DNA from: Thermoactinomyces intermedius
GTDB lineage: Bacteria; Bacillota; Bacilli; Thermoactinomycetales; Thermoactinomycetaceae
Strand: one strand, 5' to 3'
DNA: 24,014 nt
Assembly: GCF_016055025.1 (NCBI RefSeq)
Contig: NZ_JAECVW010000015.1
The translations under genes and the position numbers were made by a program. How positions within the stretch are numbered: position 1 is the first letter of the stretch; the number at the start of each line of letters is the position of its first letter. The notes under the pieces were generated by a model. It had not been told where the DNA came from. It saw only the letters and a program-made list of their open reading frames with translations, and ran no database searches. Shown here piece by piece: positions 1-6,160 of the stretch.

Positions 1-8
1 ACACCTTT

Positions 9-124
<116 letters not shown>

Positions 125-138
125 AATCAAACATCCTG

Positions 139-173
139 AACCCTCTTAAGCAGTTTGCTTAAGAGGGTTTTTT
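139..173 (+). terminator. Terminator of the upstream rRNA operon
   Basis: An 11-bp perfect stem (141-151 with 157-167, extended by two A-T pairs) with the loop AGTTT is followed by a run of six T. It lies 15 nt after the 5S rRNA and is a textbook intrinsic terminator. Confidence 0.93.
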
Positions 174-207
174 GATATTCTTTTAAATCCATTTGAGACC
201 GTACGTA

Positions 208-261
208 TTAGGAAAACATCAAGGTTATCTCTATTTTTTCTTAAGAAATTATCAATATAAT
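208..261 (+). promoter_or_regulatory. vanH promoter with phased VanR-like operator repeats (copy A)
   Basis: Three related half-sites begin at 208 (TTAGGAAAAC), 219 (TCAAGG) and 241 (TTAAGAAATT), at offsets of 11 and 22 bp. That is the helical phasing bound by OmpR/PhoB-family regulators such as VanR. The segment 239-250, TCTTAAGAAATT, differs at one position from the enterococcal VanR 12-mer consensus as I remember it (TCGTANGAAA followed by T/A and T). A perfect -10 hexamer TATAAT lies at 256-261. No good -35 is visible where one would be, which fits an activator-dependent promoter. The same arrangement recurs at 5255-5310. VanR binding is inferred, not shown. Confidence 0.72.
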
Positions 262-266
262 ACTAA

Positions 267-319
267 AAAACAGCTCGTTCCTTTTCGGTAGACTTAATGC
301 CGTGGGAACGAGCTGTTTT
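267..319 (+). promoter_or_regulatory. Leader hairpin upstream of vanH (copy A)
   Basis: A 15-bp perfect outer stem (267-281 with 305-319) encloses an inner CGG/CCG helix (286-288 with 300-302) and an apical loop containing TAGACTTAAT. A short T run is built into the 3' arm, so it resembles a weak intrinsic terminator or attenuator in the vanHAX leader. It starts only a few bases after the predicted transcription start. It cannot simply be the rRNA terminator, which is at 139-173. A homologous hairpin with the same apical sequence follows vanS at 5322-5368. Confidence 0.7.
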
Positions 320-567
320 ATGTGAAAGGCCAGGTAGAGGAATGACTGTTCCATAGCCGCATAAATGTCACGACTTAAAAAGATCTGTTTATCTCCTCAG
401 GATAGTTATGAATACATGGGGAATTTCAACAGAAGGCCATCATTGGATGAAAGGCGTATGTGGATCGTCAGGTTGTTATCACGACAACATAAAGAGAAAC
501 AAAAGAAAAGGATTAGATAATCAGTTGTCATGGAGAGAAAAATGATTGACGGAAAAGAGGTGAAAGC
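320..567 (+). other. Long untranslated leader of vanHAX
   Basis: No convincing gene lies in these 248 bases. It should be transcribed from the promoter at 256-261. A short pairing GTTGT/ACAAC (472-476 with 484-488) could compete with GACAAC/GTTGTC (483-488 with 524-529), but both are weak. A nine-codon reading frame (MIDGKEVKA) with its own GGAGAG ribosome site runs from 542 to 571 and overlaps the vanH start codon. It could couple translation or be chance. The string GAATTTCAACAGA at 420-432 also occurs upstream of vanR at 3358-3370. Confidence 0.45.
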
Positions 568-1536
568 ATGAAAAAGATCGGCATCACCATTTATGGATGT
601 GAAAGAGATGAGGCTGAGGTTTTCAAAGAACTTTCTCCACGTTTTGGTGTCATCCCTACCATTACAAGCTCTGCCGTCTCAGAAACCAATGCAACATTGT
701 CCCGGGGAAATCAATGCATCAGTGTTGGACACAAATCTGAGATTTCCAAACGCGTTCTAATCGCATTAAAGGATTGCGGCGTTAAGTATATCTCAACTCG
801 AAGCATTGGTTGCAACCATATCGACATTCAGGCAGCAGAAAGTTTGGGAATCACTGTCGGAAACGTGAGATATTCACCGGATAGTGTTGCCGATTATACG
901 TTGATGTTGATGCTGATGGCTATACGTAAAGCCAAATCCGTTATGAGTCGTGTGGAAAAGCATGATTTCAGATTGGATCATGTCCGTGGCAAAGAGCTGC
1001 GTGACATGACTGTTGGTGTATTGGGAACCGGTCGTATAGGCAAAGCCGTGATTGAGCGGCTGCACGGGTTTGGATGTCGTATACTGGCGTATGGTCACAG
1101 CCAAGAGGTGGCGGCAAATTATGTGTCCTTCAATGAGTTGCTGCAAAATAGCGACCTGATTACCATTCATGTACCACTTAACGCGGACACATACCATATG
1201 ATCGGTCGCGAACAGATTAATGCCATGAAGCAAGGCGCATTTCTAATTAATACAGCGCGGGGAGCGCTTCTGGATACCAATGCTCTGATTCAAGCGTTGG
1301 AGAATGGTAAGTTGGGCGGAGCAGCGTTGGATGTGTTGGAAGGTGAGGAAGGATTTTTCTATTTTGATCATTCACGAAAATCAATAGATCATCCATTCAT
1401 ACTTAAGCTGCAAAAGATGCCGAATGTGATCATCACGCCGCATACGGCGTACTACACGGAACGGGCATTGTATGAAACCGTTGAAAAGACAATATTAAAT
1501 TGTTTGGAATTTGAGAGGAGAGAGGCACTTGTCTAG
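568..1536 (+). CDS. vanH: D-lactate dehydrogenase VanH
   Basis: VanH is a cytoplasmic NAD(P)H-dependent 2-hydroxyacid dehydrogenase that reduces pyruvate to D-lactate, the substrate for D-Ala-D-Lac synthesis. The 322-residue length equals that of enterococcal VanH. The Rossmann motif GTGRIG lies at 153-158. The catalytic Arg231 (in NTARGAL), Glu260 and His292 (in TPHTAYY) of the D-isomer dehydrogenase family are all present. The ATG start is preceded by AAGAGGTG at good spacing. The 3' end overlaps the ligase start by 8 nt, so the two are translationally coupled. It is the first gene of a vanHAX operon driven from the promoter at 208-261. Nothing suggests inactivation. Confidence 0.97.
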   Translation: MKKIGITIYGCERDEAEVFKELSPRFGVIPTITSSAVSETNATLSRGNQCISVGHKSEISKRVLIALKDCGVKYISTRSIGCNHIDIQAAESLGITVGNVRYSPDSVADYTLMLMLMAIRKAKSVMSRVEKHDFRLDHVRGKELRDMTVGVLGTGRIGKAVIERLHGFGCRILAYGHSQEVAANYVSFNELLQNSDLITIHVPLNADTYHMIGREQINAMKQGAFLINTARGALLDTNALIQALENGKLGGAALDVLEGEEGFFYFDHSRKSIDHPFILKLQKMPNVIITPHTAYYTERALYETVEKTILNCLEFERREALV

Positions 1537-2560
1537 ATTAAAGATCGCCGTCTTGTTTGGCGGATGCTCAGAGGAACATGATGTGTCGGTAAAATCTGCG
1601 GTCGAGATTGCCAACAACATTGACACGGAAAAATACGAGCCCATTTACATTGGAATCACCCGATCCGGAACTTGGAAAATGTGCGAAAAACCTGGTGTGG
1701 AATGGGAAAGTGGCAATTGCTGTTCCGCCGTGCTGTCGCCGGATAAAAAAATGCATGGATTGCTTGTACAAAAGAACAATGAATATGAAATTCAACACGT
1801 AGATGCAGCATTTTCGGTTTTGCACGGCAAGTCGGGTGAGGATGGATCGATACAAGGTCTTTTTGAATTGTCCGGAATCCCGTATGTGGGCTGTGATATT
1901 CAAAGCTCAGCAATTTGTATGGATAAATCGCTGACATATATCATAGCCAAAAATGCCGGAATCGCTACTCCGGAATTCAGGGTGATCCATAAGGATGATC
2001 TGTTGGATGCGGATGTTTTGTCCTATCCTGTTTTTGTCAAGCCGGCACGTTCCGGTTCATCCTACGGTGTAAAAAAAGTCTATTGTGCGGACGAATTAAA
2101 CGATGCCATTCAATTGGCTGGAGAATATGACAGCAAAATCCTGATTGAGCAAGCTGTAATGGGATATGAGGTTGGTTGTGCCGTACTGGGAAACGGTTCC
2201 GAGCTGATGGTTGGCGAGGTGGATCAAATCACGCTGCAATACGGTATCTTTCGTATTCATCAGGAAGCCGAGCCGGAGAAAGGTTCTGAAAATGCAGTGA
2301 TAACCATTCCGGCAGACTTGTCGGTAGAAGATCGGGAACGGATTCGTGAAACGGCAAAAAAAATATACAGAGTGCTTGGGTGCAGAGGTCTTGCCCGTGT
2401 TGACATGTTCTTACAAAACAACGGCCGCATTGTCCTAAACGAAGTCAATACCTTGCCCGGATTCACATCGTACAGCCGGTATCCCCGTATGATGGATGCT
2501 GCTGGCATCAAACTTCCGGAATTGATTGACCGTTTGATCGAATTGGCATTAAAGAGGTGA
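1529..2560 (+). CDS. vanA: D-alanine--D-lactate ligase, VanA type
   Basis: This ATP-grasp ligase joins D-Ala and D-lactate, giving the depsipeptide that ends vancomycin-resistant peptidoglycan precursors. From TTG 1529 the protein is 343 residues, exactly the VanA length. An upstream in-frame TTG at 1511 lies inside the purine-rich ribosome site and is less likely. The omega-loop segment FRIHQEAEPEKGSENAVIT places His244 at the residue that selects D-lactate in VanA, rather than the Tyr-Lys of D-Ala-D-Ala ligases. The metal and nucleotide motifs LARVDMFL and NEVNTLPGFT are intact. By eye it is very close to VanA, VanF and VanM. Which named subtype it belongs to needs an alignment, so the symbol vanA means type rather than allele. 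Confidence 0.96.
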   Translation: MSRLKIAVLFGGCSEEHDVSVKSAVEIANNIDTEKYEPIYIGITRSGTWKMCEKPGVEWESGNCCSAVLSPDKKMHGLLVQKNNEYEIQHVDAAFSVLHGKSGEDGSIQGLFELSGIPYVGCDIQSSAICMDKSLTYIIAKNAGIATPEFRVIHKDDLLDADVLSYPVFVKPARSGSSYGVKKVYCADELNDAIQLAGEYDSKILIEQAVMGYEVGCAVLGNGSELMVGEVDQITLQYGIFRIHQEAEPEKGSENAVITIPADLSVEDRERIRETAKKIYRVLGCRGLARVDMFLQNNGRIVLNEVNTLPGFTSYSRYPRMMDAAGIKLPELIDRLIELALKR

Positions 2561-2565
2561 TGAGT

Positions 2566-3195
2566 ATGGAAAAAGGATTTATATTTTTGGATGAAATTTT
2601 GCACGGAGTTCGCTGGGATGCCAAATATGCTACATGGGACAATTTCACAGGGAAACCGGTAGACGGATATGAAGTTAATCGCATCGTGGGAACTTATGAC
2701 TTAGCCCTTGCGTTGCGAAAGGCACAAAAACAAGCAGAAGCTCTCGGGTATGGTTTGCTGTTGTGGGACGGCTATCGGCCCCAAAGGGCGGTGGAATGCT
2801 TTTTACGTTGGTCCGAACTACCGGAAGACAATCTTACCAAAGAAAGATATTATCCGAATATCGAGCGATCCGAATTAATCACAAAGGGATATGTTGCGCC
2901 ATTATCAAGCCACAGCCGTGGAAGTGCAATTGATCTTACGCTTTATCAGTTGGATACCGGTGAACTTGTCCCCATGGGAAGCAGTTTCGATTTTATGGAT
3001 GAACGCTCACATCACACCTCAAAAAAAATTTCAAGCATTGAGGCGAAAAACCGCCGGTTGTTACGTTCAATCATGGAAAACAGCGGATTTGAAGCTTACG
3101 AATACGAATGGTGGCACTACGTATTAAGAAACGAGCCTTACCCTGATACGTATTTTGATTTCCCCATTGTCGGGAACCATCAAAAAGAGGACTAA
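2566..3195 (+). CDS. vanX: D-Ala-D-Ala dipeptidase VanX
   Basis: This zinc D,D-dipeptidase hydrolyses D-Ala-D-Ala made by the housekeeping Ddl while sparing D-Ala-D-Lac, so only the resistant precursor is used. The ATG at 2566 sits after AAAGAGGTGATGAG and aligns with the known VanX N terminus (MEKGFIFLDEI). From this start all key residues fall at their canonical numbers: zinc ligands His116, Asp123 and His184, catalytic Glu181 and Arg71. The 209-residue protein carries a C-terminal tail a few residues longer than enterococcal VanX (GNHQKED). A GTG at 2557 is an alternative start but would lie within the ribosome site. The gene follows the ligase stop by 5 nt. Confidence 0.97.
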   Translation: MEKGFIFLDEILHGVRWDAKYATWDNFTGKPVDGYEVNRIVGTYDLALALRKAQKQAEALGYGLLLWDGYRPQRAVECFLRWSELPEDNLTKERYYPNIERSELITKGYVAPLSSHSRGSAIDLTLYQLDTGELVPMGSSFDFMDERSHHTSKKISSIEAKNRRLLRSIMENSGFEAYEYEWWHYVLRNEPYPDTYFDFPIVGNHQKED

Positions 3196-3435
3196 ATTGG
3201 GGTTCATCAATGAAATTCCGGTTGCGCAAGGTTTTTTTACATCCTTGATGTGTTTTTGCAAACAATGGATTTCTGATTTTATATCCATTGTCTTACTTTA
3301 AGATATACGTCTAATCGTATATGAATTAAAATATAGTGGGACAATAACAGATAAATGAATTTCAACAGAGTCATCAGCCGGGGTTTCAGTAAACAGGAAA
3401 ATCAAACTGTTTATATGTGTTGAGAGGAGAATGGG
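3196..3435. other. vanX-vanR intergenic region with candidate vanR promoter
   Basis: No gene is visible. An inverted repeat CAATGGAT/ATCCATTG (3263-3270 with 3283-3290) has no T run and is a poor terminator. A perfect inverted repeat ATATACG-TCTAAT-CGTATAT spans 3303-3322. TTAAGA at 3298-3303 resembles the half-sites of the vanH and vanZ operators, but the neighbouring phased sites are weak, so VanR control of its own promoter is only suggested. An AT-rich stretch around 3321-3335 could hold a -10. The element GAATTTCAACAGA at 3358-3370 is shared with the vanH leader. Confidence 0.4.
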
Positions 3436-4134
3436 TTGGTAACTGTGAGTGATAAAATACTTGTTGTGGATGATGAACGTGAAATTGCTGATTTGGTTGA
3501 GTTATACCTGAAAAATGAGAATTATACCGTTTTCAAATGCTACACTGCCAAAGAAGCGTTGAAATGTATCGATGAGACTGACCTGGATCTTGCCATATTG
3601 GACATCATGCTTCCTGGCACAAGCGGCCTTGAAATCTGCCAAAAAATCAGGGACAATCACAATTACCCCATTATTCTGCTGACCGCAAAAGATGCGGAAG
3701 TGGACAAGGTGACGGGTCTTACGATCGGTGCAGACGATTATATCACAAAGCCCTTTCGCCCGCTTGAGTTAATTGCACGCGTCAAAGCGCAGTTGCGCCG
3801 ATACAAAAAATACAATGGAGTAACAGAGCAAAAAGAAAATGTTATAGTTCACGCCGGCATTGTCATGAATATAGACACGCATGAGTGCTTTTTGAACGAG
3901 AAACCGTTATCCCTCACCCCTACTGAGTTTTCAATCCTGCGCATTCTTTGTGAAAACAAAGGAAAGGTGGTTAGTTCTGAGCAGTTGTTTCATGAGATAT
4001 GGGGAGACGAATACTTCAGCAAGAGCAGCAATACCATCACCGTGCATATCCGGCATTTGCGCAAAAAAATGAATGACTCCATTGATAATCCGAAATATAT
4101 CAAAACCGTATGGGGAGTTGGTTATAAAATTTGA
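3436..4134 (+). CDS. vanR: Response regulator VanR (OmpR/PhoB family)
   Basis: VanR is the DNA-binding response regulator that activates the van genes when phosphorylated by VanS. The receiver domain (about residues 5-120) holds the acidic pair in VVDDE, phospho-acceptor Asp56 in AILDIMLPG, Thr83 and Lys105 (ITKPF). The C-terminal winged helix (about 130-230) ends WGVGYKI. By eye it is very similar to enterococcal VanR. TTG 3436 is chosen because GAGAGGAG lies six bases upstream. GTG 3445 would give the family-typical N terminus MSDKIL but is far from that site. The stop overlaps the vanS start (TTGA). The gene has its own upstream region rather than being directly coupled to vanX. Confidence 0.95.
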   Translation: MVTVSDKILVVDDEREIADLVELYLKNENYTVFKCYTAKEALKCIDETDLDLAILDIMLPGTSGLEICQKIRDNHNYPIILLTAKDAEVDKVTGLTIGADDYITKPFRPLELIARVKAQLRRYKKYNGVTEQKENVIVHAGIVMNIDTHECFLNEKPLSLTPTEFSILRILCENKGKVVSSEQLFHEIWGDEYFSKSSNTITVHIRHLRKKMNDSIDNPKYIKTVWGVGYKI

Positions 4135-5258
4135 GTGAGAAAAATAACGATTATTACAAATTAAAACGCAAACTATTCCTGTATATCCTTGTAATTGTGA
4201 TCGCTGCAATTGTATTTGTTTTTTATTTGCGTGAACTCATGCGGTGGAGAACCGGGGAGTGGATCGTACGTTTTTTGGAAAACAGTTTTTACTTAGAGCG
4301 TCAGGACGCGATGTTAATATATCAATATACCATACGGAACAATATTACCATCATTATGTATGTGACGATTGCTGTTACGGTTCTGATTCTGTGCCGTATC
4401 ATGCTGTCGAAATTCGCGAAATACTTCAACGAGATAAATAACGGCATTGATATACTTATCCAAAAAGAGGATAAACAAATTGAACTTTCTCCGGAAATGG
4501 AGTTTTTGGAACAGAAACTGAACACATTAAAACTGACACTGGAAAAGCGGGAGCAGGAGGCGAAGCTTGCCGAACAAAGGAAAAATGACTTTGTCATGTA
4601 CTTGGCACATGATATTAAAACTCCCCTGACATCCATTATCGGTTATTTGAGCCTGCTTGATGAGGCGTCAGACATGCCGGCAGAGCAACAGGAAAAGTAT
4701 ATTCGTATTACATTGGACAAAGCCATTCACCTCGAACGGTTAATCGACGAGTTTTTTGAGATCACGCGATATAATCTCCAAACGATTAAACTTGAAAAAA
4801 AGCACATTGACCTGTACTACATGCTGGTGCAAATAACCGATGAATTTTACCCCCAGCTGGCCGTGAATGGAAAACAGGTTGTTATTCATGCTCCGGACGA
4901 TTTGACGGTATACGCCGATCCCGATAAACTTGCCAGGGTCTTTAACAACATTTTGAAAAACGCCGTGGCATACAGTGAGGACAACAGCGTCATTGACATT
5001 ACCGCCGGTCGATGCGGGGATATGGTTTCGATCGAGTTTAAAAATGCCGGGAGTATTCCTAAAAGTAAACTGGATGCCATATTTGACAAATTCTATCGGA
5101 TTGATGACGCCCGCTCCTCCGGCAAAGGGGGAGCGGGACTTGGATTGGCGATTGCAAAAGAAATCGTGACTTTACACGGCGGGCGCCTTTATGCAGACAG
5201 TGATAAAACACATACTTCATTTACGGTGGAGCTCCCTGCCATGCCAAGGCAGACTTAA
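4131..5258 (+). CDS. vanS: Sensor histidine kinase VanS
   Basis: This membrane histidine kinase responds to glycopeptide or its effect on the wall and controls VanR phosphorylation. Two membrane segments (about residues 15-34 and 72-92) flank a short extracellular loop of roughly 35-40 residues, as in enterococcal VanS. A HAMP-like linker and coiled coil follow (about 95-150). The H box YLAHDIKTPLTS carries His160. The N box FNNILKNAVAYS and the G box GGAGLGLAIAKEI complete the kinase core. At 375 residues it is slightly shorter than the enterococcal protein. The TTG start overlaps the vanR stop and has no well-placed ribosome site, so translation is probably coupled. Confidence 0.95.
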   Translation: MSEKNNDYYKLKRKLFLYILVIVIAAIVFVFYLRELMRWRTGEWIVRFLENSFYLERQDAMLIYQYTIRNNITIIMYVTIAVTVLILCRIMLSKFAKYFNEINNGIDILIQKEDKQIELSPEMEFLEQKLNTLKLTLEKREQEAKLAEQRKNDFVMYLAHDIKTPLTSIIGYLSLLDEASDMPAEQQEKYIRITLDKAIHLERLIDEFFEITRYNLQTIKLEKKHIDLYYMLVQITDEFYPQLAVNGKQVVIHAPDDLTVYADPDKLARVFNNILKNAVAYSEDNSVIDITAGRCGDMVSIEFKNAGSIPKSKLDAIFDKFYRIDDARSSGKGGAGLGLAIAKEIVTLHGGRLYADSDKTHTSFTVELPAMPRQT

Positions 5259-5310
5259 GAAAACATTAAGGAAATTCCCGTGTTTTCTTAAGAAATGATC
5301 AACGAAACAT
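5255..5310 (+). promoter_or_regulatory. vanZ promoter/operator (copy B of the van regulatory cassette)
   Basis: Half-sites TTAAGAAAAC at 5255, TTAAGGAAAT at 5266 and TTAAGAAATG at 5288 repeat the 0/11/33 offsets of the vanH operator (208, 219, 241). TCTTAAGAAATG at 5286-5297 again resembles the VanR consensus. The region aligns with copy A base by base over roughly 110 bp including the following hairpin. The first half-site overlaps the vanS stop codon. The -10 hexamer seen in copy A is not conserved here (CGAAAC in its place), so promoter strength is uncertain. Confidence 0.62.
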
Positions 5311-5321
5311 TAAAAAAACGA

Positions 5322-5368
5322 CTCGTTCCTTCAGGTAGACTTCATACTGAGGGTACGAGATTTTTTTT
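5322..5368 (+). terminator. Terminator or attenuator hairpin between vanS and vanZ (copy B)
   Basis: The stem CTCGT/ACGAG (5322-5326 with 5355-5359) continues after one mismatch into CCTTCAG/CTGAGGG (5328-5334 with 5347-5353), with apical loop GTAGACTTCATA, and is followed by eight T. As the last feature before vanZ it can end vanRS transcripts. As part of the copied cassette it would also attenuate a transcript started just upstream. It shares GGTAGACTT plus AT in its loop with the hairpin upstream of vanH. Confidence 0.8.
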
Positions 5369-5460
5369 GAATCAAAAAATGGTTTTATCGGTTGAAAATC
5401 ACAGCATTTTTGATCGTTCCGAGGAAAACAAAAGAAAAATACGAATCAGGAGGAGAAACA

Positions 5461-5937
5461 TTGGGAAGTAAAAAGTTTACATTCGGATTATTCACTGTTT
5501 ATGTATTTGCGCTTGTGTGGTTGGTTCTTTTTAAATTACAGTTTTCTCTTGATTATATAGAAAGAGTGCGGGTCATTAATTTGATTCCGTTTCATCAGTC
5601 TCTTTTTTCTGAGGTATATAGCAATATAAGAATTTTTATACCCTTGGGTATTTATATTTGCATGTTGAAAAGTGAGTGGTCTTTTTCGAAAAAAGTGTCA
5701 GCCATCGTTGGTTTTACTTTGTCATTTGAAATCATTCAATTTGTTTTGGCGATTGGAAGAAGTGATTTCACGGATATCTTGGCCAATACACTCGGGGGTG
5801 TCATCGGTATTGGAATTTATCAGCTGATATTCAAGCTTCTCAAACACAGAACAAATATTTTTATAAATTTGTTTTCCTTGTGTGTAACATCCTTTGTTAT
5901 GTATTTCATTATATTTATATTTAAAAGACACATCTAG
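5461..5937 (+). CDS. vanZ: VanZ-family membrane protein
   Basis: VanZ is a small integral membrane protein associated with teicoplanin resistance in VanA clusters; its mechanism is not settled. From TTG 5461, preceded by AGGAGGAG at ideal spacing, the protein has 158 residues, close to enterococcal VanZ. A longer in-frame start at 5392 lacks a ribosome site and adds a non-membrane N terminus. Family features are the N-terminal helix with WLVLFKLQF, then NLIPF, then IFIPLGIYI, and the conserved FEIIQFVLAIGRSDFTDILANTLGG. Four to five hydrophobic segments are visible. The gene is separated from vanS by the copied regulatory cassette and followed by a strong terminator, so it may be a single-gene unit under the same regulator. 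Confidence 0.92.
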   Translation: MGSKKFTFGLFTVYVFALVWLVLFKLQFSLDYIERVRVINLIPFHQSLFSEVYSNIRIFIPLGIYICMLKSEWSFSKKVSAIVGFTLSFEIIQFVLAIGRSDFTDILANTLGGVIGIGIYQLIFKLLKHRTNIFINLFSLCVTSFVMYFIIFIFKRHI

Positions 5938-5944
5938 GTTCTGC

Positions 5945-5994
5945 AAAGCCTGAAAAAGATGACAAATCTGGTGCCTTTTTCAGGCTTTTTTTTT
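5945..5994 (+). terminator. Intrinsic terminator after vanZ
   Basis: A 14-bp perfect stem (5945-5958 with 5975-5988, core GCCTGAAAAAG) runs into nine T. It marks the end of the van locus. Confidence 0.94.
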
Positions 5995-6160
5995 CATTAA
6001 ATATCTGTTTTCCAACTTTTTTCGGTGGAAATCCTTTGGTCATTTTGATTGCTACTGTAAATCACAACATTGTACAACAACTATCCATTCCATTGAGATG
6101 CAATAGGGTTCCATTTTGTATGTGGATAATGTTTCAATAAATGTAGAGGGAGGAGATAAG
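5995..6160 (+). other. Upstream region of the PTS regulator gene
   Basis: Non-coding. It contains an inverted repeat TTTCCA/TGGAAA (6009-6014 with 6026-6031) and a palindromic TTGTACAA at 6070-6077. A possible -10 GATAAT lies at 6125-6130 but I find no matching -35. Promoter position is unresolved. Confidence 0.35.

Noticed and set aside
298..357. A 19-codon frame starting in the copy A hairpin
   Set aside because: It has no ribosome site and its start codon lies in the hairpin; the equivalent position in copy B has no start codon.
320..567. T-box or other known riboswitch in the vanH leader
   Set aside because: I looked for a T-box core and for purine, lysine or glycine type conserved segments and found none.
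3263..3290. Hairpin CAATGGAT/ATCCATTG as a terminator of vanHAX
   Set aside because: The stem is only 8 bp, AT-rich, and is not followed by a T run, so it is at most a weak pause.
5392..5460. An N-terminal extension of VanZ from TTG 5392
   Set aside because: It lacks a ribosome site, does not match VanZ, and the TTG at 5461 has a strong AGGAGGAG.
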